Assembly (NCBI GenBank): GCA_003439945.1
Contig: QVRM01003928.1
Span: forward strand, 1-64,000
DNA length: 64,000 bases
Reading direction: 5' to 3'
From: Dermanyssus gallinae
Lineage: Eukaryota > Arthropoda > Arachnida > Mesostigmata > Dermanyssidae
The number at the start of each line of letters is the position of its first letter. The first letter of the stretch is position 1. The notes beneath the pieces were generated by a model. It saw nothing but the letters and a program-made list of their open reading frames with translations, did no database searches and was not told the origin of the DNA. The position numbers and the translations under genes were made by a program. This document shows, one piece after another, positions 30,986 through 41,414 of the stretch.

Positions 30986-33900
30986 GCTATCAAAATAAAG
31001 ATCCTACAAATAAACTTAAACCGCTGCCGGGCCGCTCATGACGCTCTTAACGTGTACGTACAGGAGAACCAGATATCCTTATGCCTCATGTCAGAGCCCA
31101 ATGTTAATATTGCATCAACACGAGCAAACCATTATGCTGATTCCGCAGCAGACACAGCAATATGGTGGACGGGACAGGACCCAAAAGTCTCCGTCTCGGG
31201 CAACGGGGCTTGCTCTGGGTGCACATGGATTCACTTAGGCAGCGGCTCATATGTTCTCTCCTGCTATTTCTCACCAAACCGCACACTAGAGGAATTTAAC
31301 GACTACCTCGCATCACTCACTGATCTCATTACATCTCTTAACCCCCACCAACTACTTCTGACAGGTGACTTCAACGCGGCACATCCTCTATGGGGCTCCC
31401 GCGCTCCCATGTCCCGGGGCCTCCTACTACTGGACTGGCTGGCCAACTCGGATCTCTCAGTAATTAACGATGGGAACATGCCGACATTCGTCCGAGGTCG
31501 ACAGGAGTCATTCATTGATCTCACACTTACCAACAATGCTTCCCTTTGTCTGATTAACAGCTGGAGAGTCGTCGCAGACGCCGAAACGCTCAGTGACCAC
31601 CAATACATAGTCTTCGATTACGACGGGGCACCTAGACAGCCACTCTCGAGCCGAAAAACTTGGCAGATGAGACATCTAGACATCAACAAGCTAAAACTCT
31701 ACATAGCTGCACAACTCAATATGTATCAAGACTCCCAACCCTCTCCGGAAGACCTAACGCAAATAGTAATAAAGGCGTGCAGGGCCGCAGGCGGCCCGCC
31801 GCGTCGCCGTACTGGTAGACGCTCCCCACAGCCATGGTGGACATCCGAGATAAAGAAGGCCCGCTCAGCATGCATACGTGCCAAGCGCACCCTGACGAGG
31901 GCTCGAACCTGGCTTGGGAGAAGACGCCGAAACGGTGAACACGAGCACATACTTCATATTGCCTTGGCCCGGGAGGATACACTACTAGACATATACCGAA
32001 CAGCAAGAAACACTCTTCGCCAAAAGATCAGGACAGCGAAACGGGAATGTTGGAGGGCTCTAATCGATCTTGTACAACATGATCCCTGGGGAATTCCTTA
32101 TCGGATAGTCCGGGAAAAACTCAAGACATCTCCACCCCCTCTAACACAAGAAGAAACTCTCCGCCAAGTCAAGAAACTCTTCCCGTCGCATTCTCGTCGC
32201 CCTTCAGTAACTTATACCAATATAGACCCAGCAGACGTTCCGCCCGTCACAGAGAACGAGGTCCTTCAGGCAGCCGAGCGCCTCGCCCCTGGCAAAGCAC
32301 CGGGTCCTGACGGTGTCCCTCCTGGGGTGATCCGGCTTATGGCAAGAGAGCATCCGAAAATCGTCGCAGCAACCGCGACCCATCTCCTCCGGGAGGGGTT
32401 CTTCCCACCTGCCTGGAAGACCTCCTTTCTAGCCCTGATTCCCAAGCAAACCCCAGGAACCTACAGACCAATTTGCCTTCTAGACACTATCGGCAAGCTT
32501 TTTGAAAACATCATCCAAGAGCGTCTCACGAAGGCTATAGAAGACACAGAAGCTTTGGCACCTAACCAACATGGTTTCCGCAAGGGTCACTCGACACTCG
32601 ACCCTATCGAGGAAATCCTAGAAAAAGCAAGACAAGAAACCAGGGCGTCGCGCAACACCAGGAAGTTTGTTTTACTGATACTTCTTGACGTCAAAAACGC
32701 CTTCAACAGCGCCAACTGGGCGAAAATTCTTGAGGCCATGGAACGACGAAATATACCTCCTTATATGGTTCGCATCATCTCCTCCTATCTGAGTGACCGC
32801 CACCTGTTGACACATCATGGCACGTTTAGTATCACCGCCGGGGTCGCACAGGGGTCTATACTCGGCCCAACTCTGTGGAATTTGGCATATGACGATGTTC
32901 TGCGTCTGCCAAACCTTCCGCCAGGGGCACAAACGCTGGCTTACGCAGACGACCTGGCACTTATTATAACAGCACGCCATGAGACCATACTCGAGGCCAC
33001 AGCAAACAACGCCATGCGCTGTGTCTCTCGGTGGATGGCACAAAACAACCTTCAGCTGGCCCCAGAAAAAACTGAGGCAATATATCTGTCAGGTCGCAAA
33101 CGCACCCGCGGCATTCACTTGACATTGGACGGCCACGCTATCATGCTGTCGAAAACGGCAAAATATCTAGGAGTCACTCTCGATTCCGGCCTTACGGGCC
33201 GCGCCCACATCTTGGCCATATCCAAAAAAGTGCATACAATCGCTAGGGCAATGGCTAAAATCCTGCCTCGGTCGGGAGACGCGGATTTGGAGAAGAGAAT
33301 ATTGATAGCGTCGGCGGCGGAATCCACGGCACTATACGCAGCGTCAGTGTGGGCTGACATGGCCCTCCGCACGATCAGCAACAGGCAGCTCCTTAGGTCG
33401 GCTCAAAGATCAATCGCGATACGTGTCAGCAGAGTGTATAGAACCATAAGCACGGAGGCTGCGCTAGTACTAGCCAGAATGCTCCCATGGGACCTTCTGG
33501 CAGGACAGAGGAGCACCAAGCGAAGGGACGGATATACTGACTACAACGAAGCAAGGGAGGCGACGATGCAGACTTGGGCGGAGGAATGGCGTGCCCTATC
33601 CTCACGCGCGGGCTGGACCCGCCACCTCGTCAGTGATTTGCATGAATGGTACAACGGCCCAGGCCAAGGCTCATTATCATTCTACGCCACACAGGCTGTA
33701 ACGGGACACGGCCAGTTCCAAACGTACATGATGAGAATAGGCAAGTCTCACTCAGACATCTGTGTTTTGTGCACAACTGGGGAACCTGACGACGTGGACC
33801 ACACGGTCGCAGGATGCCCAAAGCTCTCGAACCTCAGGCAGACCTCCAAATATGTACTAGCTGGAGCTGACACTAAAACGATCATAACATCGATGTTGAC

Positions 33901-34042
33901 GTCAGGCCAATCATGGAGAGAAGGAGCGTCATACCTCGACCGGATCATCAGAGAAAAAACCTGCCTAGAGAAAGAAAGACGCGCTTCACTCGCTAGAAGA
34001 GATTGTGAGACGTCCTTACAGGCCTCGGAGGCCATGTCGTAG
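30986..34042 (+). CDS. R1-type LINE ORF2: endonuclease-reverse transcriptase
   Basis: The frame is open from 30986 to TAG at 34040 (about 1018 codons). No ATG exists near the front; the conserved start ILQINLNRCRAAHDAL lies before the first GTG at 31052, so translation probably uses coupling to ORF1. Numbering from 31052: APE-type endonuclease with SEPN (14-17), GDFNAAHPLWGS (105-116), DLTL (146-149) and SDH (181-183); RT with TYRPICLLDTIGKLFE, first catalytic Asp in LDVKNAFN (D546), GVAQGSILGPTLWN and YADD (D633, D634); C-terminal CCHC motif C904-x2-C907-x9-H917-x4-C922. All catalytic boxes look intact. The protein nicks target DNA and copies the element RNA at the nick. It is the best-preserved retrotransposon enzyme here. 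Confidence 0.92.
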   Translation, partial: AIKIKILQINLNRCRAAHDALNVYVQENQISLCLMSEPNVNIASTRANHYADSAADTAIWWTGQDPKVSVSGNGACSGCTWIHLGSGSYVLSCYFSPNRTLEEFNDYLASLTDLITSLNPHQLLLTGDFNAAHPLWGSRAPMSRGLLLLDWLANSDLSVINDGNMPTFVRGRQESFIDLTLTNNASLCLINSWRVVADAETLSDHQYIVFDYDGAPRQPLSSRKTWQMRHLDINKLKLYIAAQLNMYQDSQPSPEDLTQIVIKACRAAGGPPRRRTGRRSPQPWWTSEIKKARSACIRAKRTLTRARTWLGRRRRNGEHEHILHIALAREDTLLDIYRTARNTLRQKIRTAKRECWRALIDLVQHDPWGIPYRIVREKLKTSPPPLTQEETLRQVKKLFPSHSRRPSVTYTNIDPADVPPVTENEVLQAAERLAPGKAPGPDGVPPGVIRLMAREHPKIVAATATHLLREGFFPPAWKTSFLALIPKQTPGTYRPICLLDTIGKLFENIIQERLTKAIEDTEALAPNQHGFRKGHSTLDPIEEILEKARQETRASRNTRKFVLLILLDVKNAFNSANWAKILEAMERRNIPPYMVRIISSYLSDRHLLTHHGTFSITAGVAQGSILGPTLWNLAYDDVLRLPNLPPGAQTLAYADDLALIITARHETILEATANNAMRCVSRWMAQNNLQLAPEKTEAIYLSGRKRTRGIHLTLDGHAIMLSKTAKYLGVTLDSGLTGRAHILAISKKVHTIARAMAKILPRSGDADLEKRILIASAAESTALYAASVWADMALRTISNRQLLRSAQRSIAIRVSRVYRTISTEAALVLARMLPWDLLAGQRSTKRRDGYTDYNEAREATMQTWAEEWRALSSRAGWTRHLVSDLHEWYNGPGQGSLSFYATQAVTGHGQFQTYMMRIGKSHSDICVLCTTGEPDDVDHTVAGCPKLSNLRQTSKYVLAGADTKTIITSMLTSGQSWREGASYLDRIIREKTCLEKERRASLARRDCETSLQASEAMS

Positions 34043-34281
34043 ATGTAGAGCGGACGACTCCCCCCCCAGGGCCTTGATGAACTGGCAAACAGTACCGAAC
34101 CCTGGGGGGGTAAATGTGAGGACTAGGATTTTTTAGTGGGTAACCCCATGCCACCGGGGAGTCCCACACTACCTACGCGCTTCTACACGCCCGGACAGTG
34201 ATAACTGCGCTGAATGTGCATAAAGCATTTTTCCCCAACCTCACAAAAAAAAAAAAAAAAAAAAAAAAAAACGTTGTGTAC

Positions 34282-34376
34282 GTTGAGATTCTGGCGTGGG
34301 CGCTGTAGCCGTTGGACGTGGTCGGTTAGAACTTATTTGAATTGCGCTATGATGCGTACACAGTAACTTCGTTACA
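34282..34376 (-). repeat. 5' LTR (right), second part
   Basis: The remaining 95 bp of the LTR after the LINE insertion, ending cgttaca and followed by the target duplication atat. Confidence 0.85.
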
Positions 34377-34690
34377 ATATTGATGTCGACGGTATTAAAC
34401 GACTTTTTCAGGTCAACACAAAGAGCAGCAACCGTTTTCTTCTCAAGACTTTCTAATTGACACTAAATGGATTAAATCACATGTAAGAGCACAGACAAAT
34501 GCCAACTTAAGAGTAGCCAATATATGAGATCGATTCGCTGTTTGGAAAAAGCATACATGAGATCATAAGCGATGTAACGTTTGTCATAACGATATTTCTT
34601 TGCTGGATAGAATAATTTGTTTTGATTTGGCGTAGGGCGAAGGCTGCGACAGATTAACTCGCCGGGCGCGGCAAGCAATGTTGCTCAGCA
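34377..34690 (-). mobile_element. LINE reverse transcriptase remnant, part right of the LTR element
   Basis: Minus strand reads LESLEKKTVAALCVDLKKSF then NTVDI, the first catalytic box of a CR1-like RT (FVDLKKAFDTVD). The frame continues into 25828-25441 if the LTR element and one atat copy are ignored. Further right the reading decays. Confidence 0.7.
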
Positions 34691-35030
34691 AGTGGTGAGG
34701 TTAATTTTTTACTAATTAATCAAAATAAAGGAAACCAATACACTGATATTTGCACGATTATTTTGCAGTGCGATCAGGAGTAAAGCTAGACACGTTTTGC
34801 AGAAACAAATAGGAAGTTTCGCCTAACTTACGGCAAAATTTCGGAGCTCAATAGCGGTCTGTAAAACCTCTCATGAAAACGAAACCGAAACATGATATAT
34901 GGATAGATAACGATAACAAATTCCACACATGAAACGTTGTCTTCCGGCACGTTTGTTTACTGTATCACTTGATAGGCAGATTTATGTGCCGCATCAGCGT
35001 GCATAGCGAATTCGTACATAACGAACGCAA
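34691..35030. other. Spacer, no gene recognised
   Basis: AT-rich, nothing assigned. Confidence 0.25.
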
Positions 35031-35380
35031 ACATTAAACTTCTACTAAATAATCGTTTTCTCTTGTTCGCTACTTGTATCAGTGCTTGTCGCCGTGGAGT
35101 TCAAGGCATTCTCTAAGGTACTGCTAAATCTCGATTCCATAGATATTAAATTGGCATGTTGAACGTAGCTCAGTCTTCTTGCGGCGTGACTGTTTGTGGC
35201 TCCACCGGCATAGATTTTCTTACTGCGGCTCCGCCCATGCTACACATCTCAGAGCAGAGTCTTCTGGGGTGTTTCTTTGTCAACTCTTTCCGGTATCTGT
35301 GACTTTGGCTTCATTATACTGGGACGACTTTCACTGCGCACGAAAGCTTTCTGCTGAAATGGAAAAATTAAATTGAAATT
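35031..35380 (+). pseudogene. TRAF-like protein pseudogene, N-terminal fragment
   Basis: About 35050-35240 aligns with 18618-18800 of the intact gene: ttcaaggcattc versus ctcaaggcattc, ctgctaaatctcg, ttggcatgt/ttggcatct, gctcagt.ttcttg, tgtggct.caccggc. The start codon position has changed (gtggag for atgagg), the RING is frameshifted and the rest is missing. Upstream similarity indicates that some 5' flank was copied too. Confidence 0.65.
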
Positions 35381-35394
35381 GGTTTTGCACAACC

Positions 35395-36003
35395 CTAGTT
35401 CTTCTTTATGGATAGGTGGGCGATATCCGTTCTAACGGCAGTGGCACTCTTGCACTTTAAGACTGTTTCAAGGCTGATGTATGGTCTTGGCAGAGTATGA
35501 GGACAAGTCGCTCTGGGAAACTTTGTTGGAAGGCGTTTTACATTATACATTAAGTGAGTACTTTGCTTGCCAATGTGATTAAAGAGCCGCTTTATGTGCT
35601 TAATGTCAGCCTGTGAACCGGTTGTTGAAATACTTCGATTGAGGTTGAAGGCGCCGCGTACAGTATTATTCGAAAGCTTAATCTCGAATGGGAAAATAAA
35701 GTTGAACAAGTTCGACGAGAGGTTGGTGTCCCGGATATTTTTAGTGCCTGTCATCTTTAGTCTGGCCTTGCATGTGACAATGGCCACCTCCATACTAAGT
35801 TCATGCCTGTGATAACTTGGTTTGTCCGTATACAAACTTCCACAAGGAGTACACGGAGAGCGTCTGTTAACTGTGCTCTCAGGCGTGTACAAAGTATCAT
35901 GCGCCTGCCTGTCTGGCCTTTGCGAAGAGATCACTGCACTGCCTCTTTCGAATAACCTGCCAAGAGCAGCCGACAACTGCAGAAGTGTCACTGTTGTACG
36001 CAT
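35395..36003 (-). CDS. Unrecognised 202-codon open frame
   Basis: The longest open frame not explained by a known element. Basic, with Leu/Asn-rich parts (NLFNFIFPFEIKLSNNTVRG) and a His/Lys-rich stretch (ADIKHIKRLFNHIGKQST). No signal peptide, zinc motif or polymerase box seen. It could be a transposon fragment on the opposite strand of the neighbouring pseudogene, or chance. Confidence 0.25.
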   Translation of the reverse strand: MRTTVTLLQLSAALGRLFERGSAVISSQRPDRQAHDTLYTPESTVNRRSPCTPCGSLYTDKPSYHRHELSMEVAIVTCKARLKMTGTKNIRDTNLSSNLFNFIFPFEIKLSNNTVRGAFNLNRSISTTGSQADIKHIKRLFNHIGKQSTHLMYNVKRLPTKFPRATCPHTLPRPYISLETVLKCKSATAVRTDIAHLSIKKN

Positions 36004-37277
36004 ACTTCATATTAGTAAAATACATGTGATGAAGTAAGAACTCACCATGGGGCATATCCTCAATGAACCGAGGGACAGACGCGTTAAATAAACAAGTGGC
36101 TTACTATAGATGGAAGACCGCGTGGAGGTTATAGAACAAGTTTAACGGGATACCTTATTTTTCGCGCGTAACTGGATGCGCAAGTCTCTTGCTTTTCTTT
36201 GATTTTCCGCTCGCACTTATACCGTAAAAGTGACACTAGAGAAAAAAAAACTGGCGAACTCGAGAAACGGAGAATGATTGCCGGGAATAGCGCCTGTGGA
36301 GAAACAACGAAAATAAGAGGCTCACACATCCTGTTACAGGCTAACTATTAATCTGAATGTCGCATCGAATTGTCGCGTTGAGGGCCGCGGAATGATCCAG
36401 TTTTACGTAATCGACGCATGCAACTGCTTATCTGAGAAACAATCTGCCGTGCGGCGCGCGCGTTACCGTGCGCTTCACCGTAAATTCACCGTTGTCACGA
36501 TAAATGCACCGTAATTTCACCGCTTTACTGTCAATTGTAAAACGGTCCATCATGATGCACGTACTTATAGCCTTTACTTTGTTATAGAACACTAATCAAA
36601 CACACGTAGATCCGATTACTTGCAAAAGCCGAGTCATTTCCGTTGAGTGGGTTCCTTTTGCTGTAAGCGGTTATTTGGATATCTGGAATGGCGCGAATTT
36701 TTGAAACCTTTGCAACCGTTACAGAACGTATATAATGGTTGGCAGTTACTCTTTGAATCAGTTCTTCGATTCAAACATCACTTGAAAATGTTTATTTCTT
36801 TTAGAAGACAGAAATACACATTTTTAAATTACTCTAAAAGTAAAACAAGTGATTCGCTAAAAAAACAAGTCAAACTTCTAGCTGTATATATACGCTCTCT
36901 TCTATTATGAGAATACTTCACGACCACCATTGAGTTGGTACCAGAGTGATCCGCCAATGTGTCTGAGTCTGTGAGTGTGCTATGCACGTAATGGAAAACG
37001 TTTTAAGTATTGAGTGCGAAAGCTAAAAATGAAACATACGGGATCTCGTTGTTTGCAAACTTCCCTCAACGCGACCACTTTGCATACCTTAGTTTAGGTT
37101 ATCTTTCAGACGAAACAAAATGTTCATCTTAGCATGCTGACATTTTAATGTTTCTCAATCGAGCAACGCGTTTCCTTGCAACCGCACAGCTGGTAAAGAA
37201 ATATCCGGGTAGTCTCAGAGAGTCTCTCTCGCAAATGTTTTGTTTAGAAATGAGAGTTAAATTACTCATTTATGTAA

Positions 37278-37282
<5 letters not shown>
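36004..37282. other. Spacer, no gene recognised
   Basis: Short related phrases such as caccgtaaattcaccg recur around 36480-36530. No supported gene. Confidence 0.3.
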
Positions 37283-37316
<34 letters not shown>

Positions 37317-37609
37317 TTCTTCTTCTTCCACCAAAATCTGTAATCTCAGTTGCATTCTTTCAATGACCCTCTGAGGATAGGTGTTGCAGGAAATGTTGCC
37401 CTCTTAGTCTTCGTTTATAGTCTTCTTCTTACCAGCTTGTATAGAAAAAGCCATTTAAAAATATACGCATCTACTAAATTGCCATTAACATATCCAACCG
37501 GAATACGTACATAAGGTGCTCCACCGCACAACCTTATTTTCGCCCATATTATAATTGCGGTTTTGTCTGGATGTTTCCATGATCCTCATATTTGAGCAAT
37601 TTTGTAAGC

Positions 37610-37656
<47 letters not shown>

Positions 37657-37682
37657 TTTTAAATTAAATTATTAGATTCATA
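37283..37682. repeat. Inverted counterpart of 112-425, between (TA)n tracts (unit B)
   Basis: TA tracts at 37283-37315 and 37611-37648 enclose a segment that is the reverse complement of unit A 112-425 (for example ccaccaaaatctgtaatctc here, gagattacagattttggtgg there). A T run (about 37648-37660) follows and direct similarity to unit A begins at 37684. Confidence 0.85.
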
Positions 37683-38523
37683 GAGCTCAGACTCGCCTCA
37701 ATCGACCTCCGTAAGGCGTTCGATATGGTGAGTCATGACTCCGTCCTGTGGTCACTCCAGACTTGCGGATACCCGGAGGTATTCATTAATTATATCGAAC
37801 GCTTGTACATCTCATCTAAAACTCTGACAGAATTTGGACAAGAATATCGCACATTTTGGCCAACTAGGGGTGTTAGGCAGGGAGATCCTCTGTTTTCCCT
37901 TTTATTTAATTTAATTCCCGACGACATTCTTTCAAAATTAGACAAAACGGACTAATATCGGGTACCTACTTACTGATGACTTCCGCCTTATGAGCTTAGC
38001 TTTTGCGGATGCTCTCATCCTCCTAGCCTCCACGAAATCTACTCTCCAACGGCTCCTTAATATTGCGGACCCCTTTTGAAATCCCGAGGCCTTTAAACTA
38101 ATACTAATAAAGTCTTTACTATCTTCCACCTATTTAATAGGAAGGAAGGTAAAGGTTTTATTAATACCGTACCAGAATTTAACGTTGGAGATCGGCAATT
38201 ACCAGCAAAAGGTATGAACGATCGATGGAGATATCTGGGAGTCGACTTTGACAGCAATGGCAGAGTCCCACCAAGGATATACTCCTTAATCCCACCAAGG
38301 ATATACTCCTTAATTTACTCAACTGACTGGCGTGGCGCATCTTCTTCGCGAGAGGGGTCATGAGGTGGTTTGAGAGCGAGTATCCCGTCGACCGGGCGCA
38401 CCGGGTCTAAAACCCGACCTCGTAATAACAACACCTACCGAGGTCTGGGTTTTAGATGCCAAGGTTTGCGGCCCGAACAGGGACCTGGCAAAAGCGCGGC
38501 AGGACAAAATCACCAAATATAAA

Positions 38524-38525
<2 letters not shown>
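37683..38525 (+). mobile_element. Decayed LINE with restriction-enzyme-like endonuclease, copy B
   Basis: 37683-37955 repeats the RT block of copy A (AFDMVSHDSVLWSLQTCGYP; GVRQGDPLFSLLFNL), with frameshifts around the FADD box (here FADALILLAS, catalytic Asp lost). A 25-bp duplication (ccaccaaggatatactcctt) occurs at 38273-38315. About 670 bp of copy A (1127-1797) is absent, after which the endonuclease block resumes with KPDLVITTPTEVWVLDAKV at 38400-38470. So copy B is more degraded. Confidence 0.75.
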
Positions 38526-38571
<46 letters not shown>

Positions 38572-38911
38572 TTTTTGCATAAAGATATATCTGTGTAGAT
38601 CGTAGATATTTAGAAGAGAGGTGCTGCTCACCGGAGTCTTACACCGTTTAGATAACCTTGGAATATTAATATGAGAGCCATACTTCTGGCCAGCATGGCA
38701 TTTTAGACAATATGAAAAATGTATACAGTACAACTTAGACATGGAGGATACTTACCACGAAACATCTAAATATCGTTTTGCAGAGCTGGATGGAGGAGTG
38801 GACCGCAATGTTTTGCCGTTGACTACTATACCACCTATTTGCTATGGCGAACTACCAGTTATTACTACGAATCATCATACTCTGTTAAACGCTTCGGGTA
38901 GAACAAAATAC
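38526..38911. other. (TA)n, T run and unique 340 bp in unit B
   Basis: TA tract 38526-38563 and T run to 38576, then about 335 bp absent from unit A, where only about 25 bp separate the two LINE remnants. No recognised gene; a 66-codon frame at 38741 is unremarkable. Confidence 0.45.
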
Positions 38912-39800
38912 ATTCAGTGGAATTCCTTCATCCTATTTTGATAGAGTCCCCAGTCATGTGTCATATGAACCAGCTCTGTGGACGTGGATCTCCATTTTGT
39001 TTCATGTTGAGTCTTATCGATCAAGTAATTTACAGTCCACGCGGTGCGATGTTACATTTGGATGAAGGTGATTTGATTTTGAAAACTGTGCCATCATTGG
39101 GGGGGTGACATGCGGGAACGAGAAACTGTATAACACGTTGAATGAAGGCTCTTCGCGAGGTAACAAAACACGCGTTCTACACAGACGATTTGGTCATGCT
39201 CGCGAAGTCGCGAAAACATCCTAGTTTTACTTAGACAGTAGAAATTGTGCGCAGGTATTGGGTTGAAAATAAATACAAGGAAAAGACAAACATTTTACGC
39301 ATTAATTGTGCAGTAGTCTATCGCATCAAGATCAACCACACACCTTGAGATAGCCCCTTGGGTGTGATATCGACCCCATGCCTATTCTTCAACAGGCACG
39401 CGAAACAAGTACCAGCAAAGACAGCAGCGGCCAGGTATTGCAGGTGAACTTCGTAGTATTAATCCCCACACAGTCATTATTATATTTTAATTAAAGATCG
39501 CCCTGATTAGTAAGATGCAGCCTATATGCAATAGCGCTCTTCCTCACAATAACTAACCTAACAAGGCTGGACCAGGTAGACGCAAACTATATAAAATGTA
39601 TGTTCTTCGGGTTGCCAGAGAATACGTCTACAGCTCTCGCACTTGCAATGTGCCTTGAACGAACCCTTTCAAAAGCTCCATATTTAACCAGTTACCCTTT
39701 TAATCGTACAATCTTACTGACTTATAAAGAATATAAAAATAATCACAACCTCAAATGTGTAATCAATTATTTCATAAATAGACCCGCTTTCTCCTTAAAT
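38912..39800 (+). mobile_element. Second LINE reverse transcriptase remnant, copy B
   Basis: Matches 2013-3000. Unlike copy A it keeps an active-site-like box at about 39140-39225: KALREVTKHAFYTDDLVMLA, a YTDD variant of YADD. Downstream 39540-39800 reads DANYIKCMFFGLPENTSTAL and LAMCLERTLSKAPYLTSY in one frame. The two copies together cover more of the element than either alone. Confidence 0.55.
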
Positions 39801-40683
39801 TAAGAAAAGAGAACAAAGCAGAAAAAGCTGTTGAAAATATTATTGTATCACAGTTAAGGAAAAAATAGTAAAATTTCATTTACTATCTTCTGTGACGAAG
39901 TGCGTCTTGCCGTAAAGTTCTTCCCCAGGAGCTTCTTTGCAACTGAATTTGACTTCCTCGGGCCTTGGCTTCCTTAGGACCTGCAGTCCGGGATCTTAGG
40001 ATATGTTTTAACTTAACTTTAACTTAGTTAGGGGGTTGGATGGTAATGCACCATCTCTTTTAATGAGACATCTGTGCTCCCCGTTTTTTTTCCGATCATG
40101 GTCGATTTTTAATCCACTCCGGCATTTACATTGTTTAAATTGGGAGCCATGAAAACCAATTTATGAGTGGTCGGTCAGGGTCTCGAACCCAGGCCTCCCG
40201 AATGCAAGGCAAAGGCTGTTGCCACTAAGCCATCTTCGACGTGTGTCTCGACGACAGGATGGCACATACATTGGCAAAAGTTGTAGACATCGTCCGGTAG
40301 GGGTCCCGTCTGTAGCCCTTCAACTGATTATATTCAGCAGATTATATTCAGAGCACGACAATTTGCTCTCAAGAAGAACAACGGCTCTCTTTGCCCGATT
40401 GCAAGTTCGTCTGCTAGCGGTATCGAGATCGAAATCCACACCTCTAAATGCGGTGACCCACTATACCTTCGCAGTCCGGCCTTCAATGAGGAGATCATTT
40501 AGGTCCGTCGTTGTTCTGCTTGTGCGCGGAGGACTTGATTGACTCCTTACAGTGTTCTCTAAATGTTTAGTCTTTAGACGACGGTGTGCTTGGGAAAGGC
40601 CTAATCACGGTAATTGGTGATATTCGCAGAGTCCGGGACCCCGGGAAAAGCAATGTTTACGTCACGATACGCAGCATTTAACG
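39801..40683. repeat. Distal part of duplication unit B
   Basis: Non-coding, matching 3001-3946 apart from a SINE (40006-40240) and lack of the 284-bp insert. A 12-bp duplication (cagattatattc) at about 40336-40351 is private to this copy. Confidence 0.75.
40006..40240 (-). mobile_element. tRNA-derived SINE, copy 1
   Basis: On the minus strand a polymerase III promoter is complete: box A TGGCTTAGTGGC (40221-40232) and box B GGTTCGAGACC (40179-40189), followed by a body with caccatctcttttaatgag (plus) and a 3' tail of AGTTAA-type repeats. Unit A has an empty site. Copy 2 lies at 51037-51260. SINEs are moved by LINE enzymes. Confidence 0.88.
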
Positions 40684-41042
40684 GTATATTTTTTGCCGAG
40701 CCTTAGGGTCGGCCGGTGTTCCTTGTATTCTTGAGCCTCCTGGCCTCTGCAGGGATGATGGAAAGAGACCGGACGGACTGACCCTCACGTCCTGAGCTGT
40801 CGAATGCGTGCACCAGAGACTATCGCTGGATATTCAGCGGGGTAACGGTTGCTCTTGTGCGCGGAACTCTGCTAGACTGGACTGGACCGCGCATTGTTAT
40901 ATCAATTATATTATATCAATCTGTCGCTTCTGTCGATCTAGCGAGGAACTGTGCTTTTGATATTACTCTAAAGCTTTATATGCATCTGCTAGGCCAAATT
41001 GACAAAAAAAGGCTGAGTGGCTCAAATAATCGTTCTTTAAAA
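40684..41042. other. Spacer, no gene recognised
   Basis: Nothing assigned. Confidence 0.25.
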
Positions 41043-41414
41043 TCGTGAAAAAGCACTTAGGATTTTTGGTCTGGCTACGTGCAAAGGATCAGGGAGGCAC
41101 ATTCCAGACGGGTCTGCAAGCTTCGACTAGCCGCCATTTGCTTTGAGAAAAATGCATGCCTCCTTCTTTATAAATACTCTATTTGTATTCTATCTGAATA
41201 ATTTATATATAGAAGTATATTCTACTCTTTTAATCTACACACGAGGCTCATTGGTCTGAGTCCGTTTCCAATGACCTCTTAAAGCGTATCGCAGGCGGCT
41301 ACTATCTGCGACACCGGATATGTCAGAATTCTATTCCACTCGTTGCACCATGCCCTGAAATCCGAGATGATCCTGTTGGTTTAGAAACGAAGGTAATTTA
41401 ACTGAACATATTTG

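Larger units (their letters stand above)
28535..34270 (+). mobile_element. Nearly full-length R1-clade LINE
   Basis: About 5.7 kb, flanked by the duplication acgttgtgtac (28524-28534 and 34271-34281; possibly two bases longer, hidden by the A tail), ending in a run of about 28 A. It has a 5' UTR (28535-29039), ORF1 (damaged), ORF2 (open) and a 3' UTR with a C-run and G-run pair (34061-34107). The undamaged duplication and long A run indicate a recent insertion, the youngest layer of the nest. It sits in a retrotransposon LTR, so it is not behaving like a strict rDNA-specific R1. Confidence 0.9.
25829..34376 (-). mobile_element. Non-autonomous LTR retrotransposon, interrupted by an R1-type LINE
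   Basis: Two 539-bp LTRs (25829-26367; 28091-28534 plus 34282-34376) begin tgtaacg and end cgttaca, and bracket a 1.72-kb internal region without gag or pol. A 4-bp target duplication atat lies at 25825-25828 and 34377-34380. Orientation is minus: just inside the left LTR the minus strand has a G-rich polypurine tract (plus-strand ctgccccccccctctg, 26368-26382), and just inside the other LTR the minus strand has TTTGATGGAGGTGCC, a possible primer-binding site (TGG start). It would depend on proteins of another element. ATAT as target is known for some Drosophila Gypsy elements such as 297 and 17.6, hinting at a Gypsy-type integrase. Total length without the LINE is about 2.8 kb. Confidence 0.85.

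Noticed and set aside
40170..40240. Free-standing tRNA gene on the minus strand
   Set aside because: A and B boxes are present but the sequence continues into a SINE body shared with 51037-51260, and the acceptor stem does not close.
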